This document shows positions 18,495 through 27,392 of a stretch of DNA of 64,000 bases, in pieces. The stretch lies in the NCBI RefSeq assembly GCF_031458255.1, contig NZ_JAVDYC010000001.1, positions 4,349,001 to 4,413,000 on the forward strand, read 5' to 3'. The DNA comes from Catenuloplanes niger (GTDB lineage: Bacteria > Actinomycetota > Actinomycetes > Mycobacteriales > Micromonosporaceae). Position 1 is the stretch's first letter, and every line of letters begins with the position of its first letter. The notes under the pieces are model-generated. The model saw only the letters and a program-made list of their open reading frames with translations. It made no database searches and had not been told where the DNA came from. The position numbers and the translations under genes were made by a program.

Positions 18495-20963
18495 ATGACC
18501 GTGGATCATGGCTCTGACCAGCGTGGAGCCGGCTTTGCCGACCTGCTGCGGGCACGGCGGGCCACCGCGGGCATGACCCAGGCCGACCTGGCCGCCGCGG
18601 CCGGCATCGGCGTGCGCACGGTCCGTGATCTCGAACGTGGCCGGGCGTCCCGGCCACAGCGCACCACGGTGGAGCTGATCGCCACCGCGCTCTCGCTCGC
18701 CGGCCGGGAACGCGCCGACTTCCTCGCGGCCGCCCGCGGCCGGCCCGCGGTGCCCGAACCGCCGGTGCCGCCGCGCAACGGGCTGCCGCCGCCGGTCGAA
18801 CTGATCGGCCGGGACACCGAGGTCGCGGACGTGGCGGAGCTGATCACCGCGTCCGGCCCACCCGGCGTGGTGACGCTGGTCGGCCTGGCCGGGGTGGGCA
18901 AGACCAGCCTCGGCCTCGCGGTCGCCGAACGCGTCGCCGCCGCGCACCCCGGCGGCACGGCCGGCATCGTGATCACCGAGCTGTCCAGCGGCAGCGACGT
19001 CCTGGCCCAGCTGGCCGCGGTGCTCGGCGTGGCCCGCGCGGCCGACCTGCGCACCCGGCTGCGCGGCGAGCGCACGTTCGTGATGATCGACGGCGTCGAG
19101 CGCTCACCGGACGCGGTCGCGGACGCGCTGCACTGGCTGATCGAGTCCGCGCCGAACCTGCGCGTGCTGGCCACCGGCCGGCACCCGATCGGGCTGCCCG
19201 GCGAGCACGTCCGCCCGGTCGGCCCGCTGGAGACGCCGCCCCCGGACGCGCCGGCCCGCCCGGACGAGATCGCCGCCTACCCCGCGGCCGCGCTGTTCCT
19301 GGCCCGGCTCCGGCAGGTGCGCCGCGACCCGATCACGGACGAGGAGGCGGTCGCGCTCGGTGCGTTGCTGCGCCGGCTCGGCGGACTACCGCTCGCGCTG
19401 GAACTGGCCGCCGCCCGGGGCCGGCTGCTCGACATCGACGAGATCCTGCAGCGGTACGGCGACCGGGTGCTCGACCTGTCCGGCCGGCCCGGCAGCCGCC
19501 CGTCCACCGACGTCACGCTGCGCGACGCGGCCGCCGCCAGCTACCGGCTGCTGGAACCGGACGAGCGCGCGGGCCTGCGCCGGCTCGCCGCGTTCCGCCA
19601 CCGCTGGTCGGTGCGCCTGGCCGCGGCGATCCTGTCCGACGACGACGCCGAGCCGGCCGACCCGCTGCCGCTGCTCGACCGGCTGCTGGAGCTGGGTCTG
19701 CTCGGCGTGCGCGGTGCCGGCCCGTACCGGTTCCGGCTCGTCGACGTGGTCCGCGAGCTCGCGGAGGAACGCGCCGTCGCGCGCGGCGAGGCGTCCGCGA
19801 TCCGCACCCGGCACGCGGCCGTGTTCGCCCGGCTGGCCGAACGCACCGCGCCGCAACTGGCCGGGCACGACCTGACCGACGGCATCAACCGGCTGGACGA
19901 GATCTCCGGTGACCTGTGGGCCGCGCTGGCCCACGCCGCCGGCGACGATCCGCACACCGCGCTGCGGATCGCGGCCGCACTGCCCCGGTGGTGGCGGTTC
20001 CGCGGCCGCGACGTGGTGGGCCGGCACTGGCTGCGCCGCCTGCTCGCGGACCCGCGCACCGAGGACGCGGACCCCCGGGTCCGGGCGTGGGCGCAGGTCG
20101 GGCTGGGCCGGCTCGCGCTGGAACACGGCGCCGGCGCGGAGGAACTGCCGGCCGTGACCGGCGCGCTCACCGAATTCCAGCGCCACGGCGAGGTGGCCGG
20201 CGAGCTCGCGGCCCGCAACGTGCTCTGCGCCCTGTGGATGACCGTCGGCGGGTACGACGAGGCCCGCCGGCACGGCGAGGCCGCGCTCACGCTCGCCACC
20301 CGGCTGGACCGGCCACGCGACATGACGGTCGCGCAGAACAACCTGACCTGGCACGAGATCCGGGCCGGCGACCTGCGCGCGGCCCGGCGCCGGCTCGCCG
20401 CGGTCGACCGACTGGCCGCGCAACAGGGCGACGACCGGCTGCGCGCGCTCGCGATGGCGAACCTGGCCGAGGTGAGCCGGCTCGGCGGCCGGTACACGGA
20501 GGCGCAGTCACTCGGCCGCCGCGCGATCGAGGTGCTGGAACGGCACGGCGACCCCGGCCACCGGCGGCGGCTGCTCGGCACGATCGGGATCGCGGCCGCG
20601 CAGGCCGGCGACGCGGAGACGGCCGGCCGGATCCTGGCCGAGCTGCGCGAGCCGGCCGGTGTGCCGGACGACCCGGACGCGCGGCGGCCCGCCGTCACCG
20701 AGGGACAGATCGCGATGATCGAGGCCTACCTGGCGGCCGGGCGCGGCGAACGCGAACTGGCCGCGGAGTGGTTCACGGCCGCGGCGGACTCGCACAGCGG
20801 CGGCCACGACCTGCGCGATGTGGCGGAGGCGCTGGTCGGGCTGGCGGCGAGCACGGACGACGGACAACAGCGCACATCCGTGCTGGCCCGGCTGGCCGAG
20901 GTGTGCAAGCTCGGCGGCATCACGCTGCTGCCCACCGAACGCGAGCGCAGCGGAGTGACCTGA
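18495..20963 (+). CDS. XRE-HTH STAND-type ATPase regulator with TPR-like repeats
   Basis: 822 aa. An N-terminal XRE helix-turn-helix (FADLLRARRATAGMTQADLA...VRTVRDLERGR, residues about 13-70) is followed by a NACHT/NB-ARC-type NTPase with Walker A GLAGVGKT (130-137) and Walker B-like FVMIDG, a winged-helix section, then about 350 residues of helical TPR-like repeats. This is the architecture of signal-transduction ATPases that switch on transcription after ligand binding. The ligand and targets are unknown. TAGTCT six bases before the ATG suggests a leaderless transcript. It is monocistronic and followed by a strong hairpin. Confidence 0.85.
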   Translation: MTVDHGSDQRGAGFADLLRARRATAGMTQADLAAAAGIGVRTVRDLERGRASRPQRTTVELIATALSLAGRERADFLAAARGRPAVPEPPVPPRNGLPPPVELIGRDTEVADVAELITASGPPGVVTLVGLAGVGKTSLGLAVAERVAAAHPGGTAGIVITELSSGSDVLAQLAAVLGVARAADLRTRLRGERTFVMIDGVERSPDAVADALHWLIESAPNLRVLATGRHPIGLPGEHVRPVGPLETPPPDAPARPDEIAAYPAAALFLARLRQVRRDPITDEEAVALGALLRRLGGLPLALELAAARGRLLDIDEILQRYGDRVLDLSGRPGSRPSTDVTLRDAAAASYRLLEPDERAGLRRLAAFRHRWSVRLAAAILSDDDAEPADPLPLLDRLLELGLLGVRGAGPYRFRLVDVVRELAEERAVARGEASAIRTRHAAVFARLAERTAPQLAGHDLTDGINRLDEISGDLWAALAHAAGDDPHTALRIAAALPRWWRFRGRDVVGRHWLRRLLADPRTEDADPRVRAWAQVGLGRLALEHGAGAEELPAVTGALTEFQRHGEVAGELAARNVLCALWMTVGGYDEARRHGEAALTLATRLDRPRDMTVAQNNLTWHEIRAGDLRAARRRLAAVDRLAAQQGDDRLRALAMANLAEVSRLGGRYTEAQSLGRRAIEVLERHGDPGHRRRLLGTIGIAAAQAGDAETAGRILAELREPAGVPDDPDARRPAVTEGQIAMIEAYLAAGRGERELAAEWFTAAADSHSGGHDLRDVAEALVGLAASTDDGQQRTSVLARLAEVCKLGGITLLPTERERSGVT

Positions 20964-21001
20964 GGAAGAGCCTGCGCCAACACCGTCTGGCTCTGGAAGA
21001 A

Positions 21002-21035
21002 CCGGCGCCGGCCGCTGGTGAGCGGCCGGCGCCGG
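21002..21035 (+). terminator. hairpin terminator after the STAND regulator
   Basis: A perfect 14-bp stem (21002-21015 with 21022-21035) with loop tggtga, 39 bp after the stop. It has no T tract, as is usual in high-GC actinomycetes. The rest of 20964-21249 shows no gene. Confidence 0.75.
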
Positions 21036-21249
21036 AAGGCGCGCACCCCCGTGCACGCGCGACGCGACGGAAACCCCGCAGAGGCCCCCCGACCTCCGTG
21101 CGTGAAACACCCCCCGGTGTGCGTCCCCGTGCGCGGGAAATCTAACCGATCACCCGGCGGCATTTGCCGTTTTCGGGAGCAATGTCGCTTCTGGTGGGCT
21201 CTTCTGCCTCTTGTTCTGCCGGTTACCGACCCGGATCATGCGCGAACGG

Positions 21250-21741
21250 TTACTCTCCGGAGTGAGAAGTGTCCGTAGTGCCCACCATCGCCCCGGGATT
21301 GGCGGCGTCCCGGATCACGCGCAGTGTGCCGAGCAGATCCTTCAGCCGATCGGCGTCGAGCAGGCCGGTGAAGAACTCCTCGATCAGTGCGAGATGGCCG
21401 GGGAGCGTCTCCTCGATCCGGGCCAGCCCGGCTTCGGTGATCACCGCGTAGGAGCTGCGCCGGTCGGTGGGGCAGGCGCGACGGCAGAGCAGTCCGGCGC
21501 GCTCCATCCGGTCCACGACGCGGGTGACGCCACTGGTGGAGAGCGACGTCTGCGACGCCAGGTCGGTCATCCGCAGCTCGCGGCCGGGGGACCGGGCCAG
21601 GCGCATGAGCACCTCGAACTCGACGGTGGAGACGTTGTGCTGGTCGAACTGGGCAGCGAACCGGTTGGTCAGACCCGAGTGGACCTCGGAGAGCAAGCCG
21701 ATCGCGGTGATGCGCGGGTCGTCGAACAGGTTCGGAGTCAC
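21250..21741 (-). CDS. MarR family transcriptional regulator
   Basis: 163 aa with the MarR winged helix: LRMTDLASQTSLSTSGVTRVVDRMERAGLL as recognition helix and RRACPTDRRSSYAVITEAGL as wing. Flanking helices form the dimer interface. It starts with GTG and is divergent from the YceI gene with a 100-bp shared promoter region, so it probably controls yceI and itself. The ligand is unknown; MarR proteins of this type answer phenolic compounds or oxidants. Confidence 0.88.
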   Translation of the reverse strand: MTPNLFDDPRITAIGLLSEVHSGLTNRFAAQFDQHNVSTVEFEVLMRLARSPGRELRMTDLASQTSLSTSGVTRVVDRMERAGLLCRRACPTDRRSSYAVITEAGLARIEETLPGHLALIEEFFTGLLDADRLKDLLGTLRVIRDAANPGAMVGTTDTSHSGE

Positions 21742-21760
21742 GGCTCAACTTTAGCAAAGC

Positions 21761-21791
21761 TTGACACGCGGAATACTGCGCAGCATATAGT
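21761..21791 (+). promoter_or_regulatory. promoter of the YceI gene
   Basis: TTGACA at 21761-21766 and TATAGT at 21786-21791 with 19 bp between them, unusually A/T-rich for this sequence. CTGCGCAG (21776-21783), an 8-bp palindrome in the spacer, could be the MarR contact. Confidence 0.6.
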
Positions 21792-21841
21792 TGCTTCGTC
21801 AGACGTCCTGATAGCAGACCTTGTTTCTGGGAGAACCTCCA

Positions 21842-22414
21842 ATGAGTGACCTCAACGTTCGTGACTACAACGGCGTCTCCATCCCGGCCGCCGGTGTGTA
21901 CGACATCGACCCCGCCCACTCGCGTGTCGGCTTCGTGGCCCGGCACCTCGTGGTGAGCAAGGTCCGTGGTCAGTTCAAGACCGTGACCGGCGTGGTCACG
22001 ATCGCGGAGGACCCGCTGGAGTCCTCCGTCACCGCCGACATCGACGCCTCGAGCATCGACACCAACCAGGCCGACCGTGACGGTCACCTGAAGAGCGGCG
22101 ACTTCCTGGACGTCGAGAAGCACCCGCAGCTGACGTTCCGCAGCGCCGGCCTGGCCGAGATCAGCGGCAACGAGTTCAAGCTGCACGGCGACCTGACGGT
22201 CAAGGACGTCACCCGCCGGGTCGAGCTGGACGTCGAGTTCGAGGGCGTCAACAAGTCCCCGTGGGGCCAGGAGGTCATCGGCTTCTCCGCGACGACCGAG
22301 ATCGACCGCGAGGAGTTCGGCATCACCTGGAACCAGAACCTGGAGACCGGCGGCGTGCTCGTCGGCAAGAAGGTCAAGATCGAGATCGAGGCCGAGGCCA
22401 TCCGCCGCGCCTGA
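21842..22414 (+). CDS. YceI family protein
   Basis: 190-aa lipocalin-like beta-barrel protein. Family motifs include YDIDPAHSRVGFVARHLVVSKVRGQF, the ADIDASSIDTNQADRDGHLKSGDFLD block and the final ETGGVLVGKKVKIEIE. YceI proteins bind isoprenoid or fatty amide ligands. There is no signal peptide, so this one is cytoplasmic, as commonly seen in actinobacteria. GGAG nine bases upstream supports ATG 21842 over an earlier frame start. Divergent from marR. Confidence 0.9.
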   Translation: MSDLNVRDYNGVSIPAAGVYDIDPAHSRVGFVARHLVVSKVRGQFKTVTGVVTIAEDPLESSVTADIDASSIDTNQADRDGHLKSGDFLDVEKHPQLTFRSAGLAEISGNEFKLHGDLTVKDVTRRVELDVEFEGVNKSPWGQEVIGFSATTEIDREEFGITWNQNLETGGVLVGKKVKIEIEAEAIRRA

Positions 22415-22427
22415 TCTTCCGCGAACA

Positions 22428-22457
22428 CCCCCGGCCGCCCGCACGGCCGGGGGTTTT
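22428..22457 (+). terminator. rho-independent terminator after yceI
   Basis: cccccggccg (22428-22437) pairs with cggccggggg (22444-22453), loop cccgca, then TTTT. Confidence 0.9.
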
Positions 22458-22641
22458 GCTGTCTCTGGGAATCCCATCGGCGTGGGAAGTGATCTATCCG
22501 GCACTAGAGGTTACGCGTTCCCGTGTGGCATGGTGGACGGAGCGTTCCGGAGTGCTTACCGGGCGTTGTGAAGCATTGTGTCTTCCTGAGCTGCGTCGCT
22601 CACCCACATAGATCCGTCACTGCCGTGCGCCGGGAGGACAG

Positions 22642-24114
22642 ATGGGCAAGGACGTCACCTCAGCCGCTTTCACCAGGGAGGACCGGGTCCAGTACCGGCG
22701 GAAGGTGCGCCGGTGCCTCGATGTCTTCGCCCTGATGCTCGACGACTTCGCGTTCGACGCCGACCGCCCGACCACCGGTCTCGAGATCGAGCTCAATCTG
22801 ATCGACGCCGATGCCGAGCCCGCGATGCGCAACGCCGAAGTGCTCGCCACCATGGACGATCCGCTGTTCCAGACCGAGCTGGCCCGATTCAACCTGGAGC
22901 TGAACGCGTCGCCCCGGCTCATCGCCGGTACCGGCTTCGCCGACTACGAGCGGGCGTTGCGCACCAGCCTGGACCGCGCGGAGGACCGGGCCGGCAAGTC
23001 CGACTCGCGGATAATGATGGTCGGCGTGCTGCCCACGCTCACCGAGCGGCACACGGTCGTCGAGAACCTCTCCGCCAACCCGCGCTACCACGCGCTCAAC
23101 GACCAGATCATGGCCGCCCGTGGGGAGGCGCTGGACCTGGACATCCGCGGTGCGGAGCGGGTCCGCTCGTACGTCGACTCGATCGCGGCCGAGGGCGCCT
23201 GCACCAGCGTCCAGTTCCACCTCCAGGTCGCGCCGGACACGTTCGCCGCGTACTGGAACGCGGCCCAGGCCGTTGCCGCGGCCCAGGTCGCGGTCGGTGC
23301 GAACTCGCCGTTCCTCTACGGCCGCCGGCTGTGGGCGGAGACCCGGATCGCGCTCTTCGAACAGTCCACGGACACCCGCCCGGACGAACTACGAGCCCAG
23401 GGGGTACGCCCGCGGGTGTGGTTCGGCGAGCGCTGGATCACGTCGATCTTCGACCTGTTCGAGGAGAACGTGCGGTACTTCCCGCCGCTGCTGCCGATCC
23501 TGGACGACGAGGACCCGGTCGTGGTGCTGCACGACGGCGGCGTGCCGAACCTCGGCGAGCTGCGGCTGCACAACGGCACGGTCTACCGGTGGAACCGGCC
23601 GGTCTACGACATCATGAACGGCCGGCCGCACCTGCGGGTGGAGAACCGCGTGCTCCCGGCCGGGCCCACCGTGGTCGACATCCTGGCCAACGCCGCGTTC
23701 TACTTCGGGCTGGTCCGCGCGCTGGCCGAGGCGGACCGGCCGATCTGGTCCCAGCTGACATTCGGCTCGGCCGAGGAGAACTTCCACCGGGCCGCGCGGC
23801 ACGGGCTGGACGCGTACATCAACTGGCCCGGCATGGGCGAGACGCAGGCGGACAAGCTGATCCTGGAGACGCTGCTGCCGATGGCGTACGAGGGACTGGA
23901 CCGCTTCGGTGTCGACCCGGCCGAGCGGGACCGGCTCCTCGGCGTGATCGAGGGCCGGTGCCGCACCGGGCAGACCGGGGCCGGGTGGCAGACCGCCCGG
24001 GTCGCGGACGCCGAGCGCCGGGGCCGGAGCCGCGACCAGGCACTGCACGAGATGGTTCTCGCGTACGCCGAGCTGCAGCGCACCAACGAGCCGGTCCACC
24101 TCTGGCCCTGCTGA
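22642..24114 (+). CDS. GCS2-family carboxylate-amine ligase (glutamate-cysteine ligase-like)
   Basis: 490 aa. The plant/proteobacterial-type GCS2 fold is shown by GLEIELNLID at the start, FNLELNASPR, SVQFHLQVAP and NRPVYDIMNGRPHLRVENRVLPAGPTVVD with the conserved R-x-E-N-R. Such enzymes join an amine to the gamma-carboxylate of glutamate with ATP. Mycothiol-producing actinomycetes normally do not make glutathione, so the product may be a gamma-glutamyl compound other than gamma-Glu-Cys (ergothioneine's EgtA is one relative). No other ergothioneine gene is adjacent. GGGAGGA precedes the ATG. Confidence 0.8.
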   Translation: MGKDVTSAAFTREDRVQYRRKVRRCLDVFALMLDDFAFDADRPTTGLEIELNLIDADAEPAMRNAEVLATMDDPLFQTELARFNLELNASPRLIAGTGFADYERALRTSLDRAEDRAGKSDSRIMMVGVLPTLTERHTVVENLSANPRYHALNDQIMAARGEALDLDIRGAERVRSYVDSIAAEGACTSVQFHLQVAPDTFAAYWNAAQAVAAAQVAVGANSPFLYGRRLWAETRIALFEQSTDTRPDELRAQGVRPRVWFGERWITSIFDLFEENVRYFPPLLPILDDEDPVVVLHDGGVPNLGELRLHNGTVYRWNRPVYDIMNGRPHLRVENRVLPAGPTVVDILANAAFYFGLVRALAEADRPIWSQLTFGSAEENFHRAARHGLDAYINWPGMGETQADKLILETLLPMAYEGLDRFGVDPAERDRLLGVIEGRCRTGQTGAGWQTARVADAERRGRSRDQALHEMVLAYAELQRTNEPVHLWPC

Positions 24115-24122
24115 TCCGGTGG

Positions 24123-25472
24123 TCAGTTCTTCGGGTCGGGCCTGGGCTTGACCACGGGACGGGCACGACCGGTCGGTTTGGGCGGTTGCTCGGCGTCCGA
24201 CGGCTTGTCCGCCGCGGCCGGGCGCTTCGGCCGGGACTTCGGCACCGGCTCCGGGTCCGGCTCCTCGACCAGGCCGAGCTGCGGCCGCTCCGACTTCGGC
24301 TTCAGCCGCAACTTCGGCGGCCCGGCCTGCGGTTCCGCCGGCGGTGGCGCCTTCTCGGGCTGCGGCTTGTCCGGCTGGGGCGGCCGGTCCGGCTGAGCCT
24401 TGCCCGGTTGCGCCTTGCCCGGCTGCGGAACGCTCTGCTGTTGGCGGGCGGGCTGCGCCGGCACGGCCGACGGCGGGCGGAGCGGTTCCGGGGCCGCGGT
24501 GAGCGCCGGGCGTACCGGTGGAATCGGGTCCTCGTCGTCGATCTCGACCGGGAGCAGCGCGCGTTCGTAGGAGGGGCGGGGCGTGGCGGCCGCGATGATG
24601 ACGGAGCCGAGCAGGCCGGCGATCACCGCGTACGGCGCTATCAGGTAGGCCGACACCTGCCAGGACTCCATGCCGCCCGGGCGCGGTGCGGCCATGAAGT
24701 ACGCGGCCGCGACCAGGATCGGGCCGATCGCGCCGGAGACCGACACGCCGACCTTCGAGTCGGTGCGGCGGCCGCCCCACCATGCCGAGATCAGGCCCGC
24801 GACCAGCGCGGCGGAGAGCGAGATGGCGGCACCCGGCCAGTACAGGCTGCGGATCCAGTAGCCCTCGCCGTCGTCCGTGATGCGCCAGACGCCGAGCTGC
24901 GCGCCGGTGAAACCGCGGCCGGACATCGCGCCGTCCACCGTCGCCGCGATCGCGAGCAGCCAGAGCCAGGCCGTCGTGATGATCACGTTGGCCGCTGTCG
25001 CGGCGGACGAGATCGCGGCGAAGGACACCCCGAGGCCGACGAGCACGCCGATCACCGTGTAGCCGGCCGCGATCGTCTCCGGCGCGAACGTGTAGTCCTG
25101 CGCGGCCTCCCGGGCCGGCACCGCGACCAGCGCCACGGTCAGCGCCGCACCGAGCGCGGCGGCCAGGCACAGCGCGATGCGCCAGAGCACCAGCTCCAGC
25201 ATTCCGCTGACCTTGCGCGCGGTGGGATCGGCGGCCAGCGCGCTGGGGCCGCTGCGCCGGTCCGCGTAGACGGCGCCGGCTATCACGGACGTCGCCGCGA
25301 TCCAGGTGGCCCATGTGAGGCTCGCCACCCAGACCGGCTCGGCGGAGCCGTCCGGTGACGGCACCCACGCGATGATCCCGAGCCCGTAACCGAGCCCCAA
25401 CTGTGCTGCGCCGGTGCCCGCCGCCACGCCGACTGCCGACGCGATCGATCCACCCCAGCCTCGTACGGCCAT
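24123..25472 (-). CDS. multi-pass membrane protein with Pro/Lys-rich cytoplasmic tail
   Basis: 449 aa. About eight hydrophobic helices fill residues 10-300 (for example LALCLAAALGAALTVALVAV-like and IITTAWLWLLAIAATVDGAM). A disordered tail of about 140 residues rich in P, K, Q and E follows, with repeats PGKAQPGKAQPDRPPQPDKP. I recognise no functional domain. Similar architectures are common in Micromonosporaceae. It converges on the GCS2 gene, only 8 bp apart. Confidence 0.7.
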   Translation of the reverse strand: MAVRGWGGSIASAVGVAAGTGAAQLGLGYGLGIIAWVPSPDGSAEPVWVASLTWATWIAATSVIAGAVYADRRSGPSALAADPTARKVSGMLELVLWRIALCLAAALGAALTVALVAVPAREAAQDYTFAPETIAAGYTVIGVLVGLGVSFAAISSAATAANVIITTAWLWLLAIAATVDGAMSGRGFTGAQLGVWRITDDGEGYWIRSLYWPGAAISLSAALVAGLISAWWGGRRTDSKVGVSVSGAIGPILVAAAYFMAAPRPGGMESWQVSAYLIAPYAVIAGLLGSVIIAAATPRPSYERALLPVEIDDEDPIPPVRPALTAAPEPLRPPSAVPAQPARQQQSVPQPGKAQPGKAQPDRPPQPDKPQPEKAPPPAEPQAGPPKLRLKPKSERPQLGLVEEPDPEPVPKSRPKRPAAADKPSDAEQPPKPTGRARPVVKPRPDPKN

Positions 25473-25613
25473 GCCGGGGAGAGTAGCGGGCCAGGGCCAC
25501 CGGGGCGAGGAGGCGAACTGGGAGCGGGTCGTTACCGCAACGTGCCGGAACGGCCGATAGGTTTAGACCGACCGCCAAGAGTACTGGCGACCGTCTCCGC
25601 GGAGAGGACAGCG

Positions 25614-26672
25614 ATGGCTGACGGCAGGCGTCCCGGTGACGACCAGGGTTCGCCCGACGAGACGCGGCAGTGGCGTGGTGATGACGCGCGGTACTGGGGC
25701 GGTGACGACCAGACAGCCGCCGGCCGACCGCCGGCCGACCCGTGGGCCGCGAACGAGGAGACCCGGCTGCAGCGCCCGATGAGCGGTCCGGGTGGCCCGC
25801 CGCCGGGTGGCCCGCCGCGTGGCGGCGACCAGACCGCGCCCTACCGTCCGGTCCCCGGTGGCCCCGGTGGCCACGACCAGACCGCGCCCTACCGTCCGGT
25901 CTCCGGCGGTCCCGGCGGCCACGACCAGACCGCGCCGTACCGTCCGGTCTCCGGCGACCAGACCGCGCCCTATCGTCCGGTGCCCGGTGGCGACCAGACC
26001 CGGCGGATGGATCCGGTCCAGGGCGGACCGGCCGGGCCGGGTGGCCCCGGCGGGCAGGACCCGTGGACCGCGCGCGCGTCCGTGCGCCCCGCCGAGCCGG
26101 CCGGGGCGTTCACGCAGGCCGACCCGTTCTCCCGCAACGATCCCGGCTGGGGTGCGCCGGAGGAGCCGAACCGCAAGTGGCTGATGCCGGTCATGTGGGG
26201 CGTGATCGTGCTGCTCGTGATCCTGCTGGTCGGCACCGGCATCTACTTCGGCATGCAGAGCGGCGGCGACGGCGACCCGGAGCCGACCCCGACCGCGACC
26301 GCCGCCGCGACGCCGACTGCGCAGCGGACGAGTGCGGAGCCGACCGAGGAGGCGTCGGACGAGCCGTCCGCGCCGGAGACCACCACGGCGCCGAGCCCGA
26401 CCCGGGCCGCCGAGGTGGAGGTGCCGCGGATGACCGGCTACACGATGCAGGAGGCACAGCAGGCGCTGGCCGGGCTCGGCCTGCCGTTCGCGCTGGTCTA
26501 CCAGGCCACGGACGACTTCGACCCGAACACCGTGATCGACTCGGACCCGCCGGGCGGTGCCGTGGTGCCGAAGGGCACGAAGATCACGCTGACCGTGGCG
26601 CGGGCGCCGGAGCCCACCGCGCCCGAGGAGCCCACCGGCGCGCCCACCACCGAGCCGGGGCCGAACGGCTGA
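25614..26672 (+). CDS. single-PASTA membrane protein with DQTAPYRPV repeats
   Basis: 352 aa. The N-terminal half is disordered, with four copies of DQTAPYRPV plus degenerate DQTAAGRP and DQTRRMDPV units. A transmembrane helix (LMPVMWGVIVLLVILLVGTG) and a Thr/Pro/Glu linker follow, then one PASTA domain (VPRMTGYTMQEAQQAL to GTKITLTV). PASTA domains bind peptidoglycan fragments or muropeptides and occur in PknB-type kinases and PBPs. This protein has no kinase domain. The repeated DQT threonines could be phosphorylation sites (inference). ATG 25614 follows GGAGAGG and is preferred to a GTG at 25542. Confidence 0.8.
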   Translation: MADGRRPGDDQGSPDETRQWRGDDARYWGGDDQTAAGRPPADPWAANEETRLQRPMSGPGGPPPGGPPRGGDQTAPYRPVPGGPGGHDQTAPYRPVSGGPGGHDQTAPYRPVSGDQTAPYRPVPGGDQTRRMDPVQGGPAGPGGPGGQDPWTARASVRPAEPAGAFTQADPFSRNDPGWGAPEEPNRKWLMPVMWGVIVLLVILLVGTGIYFGMQSGGDGDPEPTPTATAAATPTAQRTSAEPTEEASDEPSAPETTTAPSPTRAAEVEVPRMTGYTMQEAQQALAGLGLPFALVYQATDDFDPNTVIDSDPPGGAVVPKGTKITLTVARAPEPTAPEEPTGAPTTEPGPNG

Positions 26673-26677
26673 CCCGA

Positions 26678-26968
26678 TCAGCGACTGCGTACCGCGACGG
26701 CCGAGGCGGAGAGGCCCGGTCGTCGCGGTGCGGCACCGGCCCTCGTCTCCGGTGAGGCGTTGATCTGCCGCAATCCGTCCACCTGGACGAAGATCGAACG
26801 GCGCTCTACGGCGTCACCACCCGCGTTGAGCTCGTATCCGTCGAGCCAGACCCAGCCGTCATAGGTCGGCCAGTCATGCACCCGGATCACCCGGAAGTAG
26901 AGCGGCTCGGTGAACTGCACGCTCGCCGAGCGGGTCACGCAAAGGATATCGCCGGACCGGGGCAACAC
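26678..26968 (-). CDS. small conserved actinobacterial protein, function unknown
   Basis: 96 aa from GTG 26968, which has AAGGAG five bases upstream. A longer frame from GTG 27055 lacks a ribosome site. The core runs GDILCVTRSASVQF, FRVIRVHDWPTYDGWVWLDGYELN and RRSIFV, with a likely all-beta fold. I recall similar conserved proteins in Micromonosporaceae without assigned function. The small protein at 30094 follows the same pattern (RGDVLALAEADYKF...VRGVRLDD...), so the two flank the Scr1/DUF397 pair. It converges on the PASTA gene with 5 bp between stops. Confidence 0.65.
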   Translation of the reverse strand: MLPRSGDILCVTRSASVQFTEPLYFRVIRVHDWPTYDGWVWLDGYELNAGGDAVERRSIFVQVDGLRQINASPETRAGAAPRRPGLSASAVAVRSR

Positions 26969-27392
26969 ATCGACTCCTTGATCCGCGGTTTTCGCTGCGT
27001 CGGGGTCTTGTCCCGTGGCACGCGTGATGCGCCCACGAATGGCGTTTCTGATCACCTGTTTTCGCTGGCTGCGAATTGTTATCGAACCGGCGTGAGGGTA
27101 GGCCGGTCCGTTGTGGCGTGCCGTGTCGGGTCCGCCTCGGCGTCCGTCATGTCGGACTTCGTCCTACTTGAACGGACAGCCTGGGAACGTTGAGTGACCC
27201 ATGCCATACAGACAGATTGCATCAGGAGCCTAGTCAATGCAAGTTGCACGTTGGCGCCCACCTTCCGGCTACCGGTCCGGTTGATGGGCTTCCGACATAC
27301 CCGTCAGACTGAATGCCCTGCCGATAGCGAGCGCGAATTCGATCTTTCTGGTCGGGTTGATCCGGCCGTCCACCCCATAGCCGGAGGTAGCG
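26969..27392. other. 424-bp intergenic region upstream of the Scr1 gene
   Basis: No gene seen. It is less GC-rich than its surroundings. TTGCAT (27217-27222) and ATGCAA (27237-27242) form an inverted repeat with a further TTGCA at 27244, a possible operator for the Scr1-type regulator downstream. GGAGG at 27383-27387 is the ribosome site of that gene. Confidence 0.45.
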
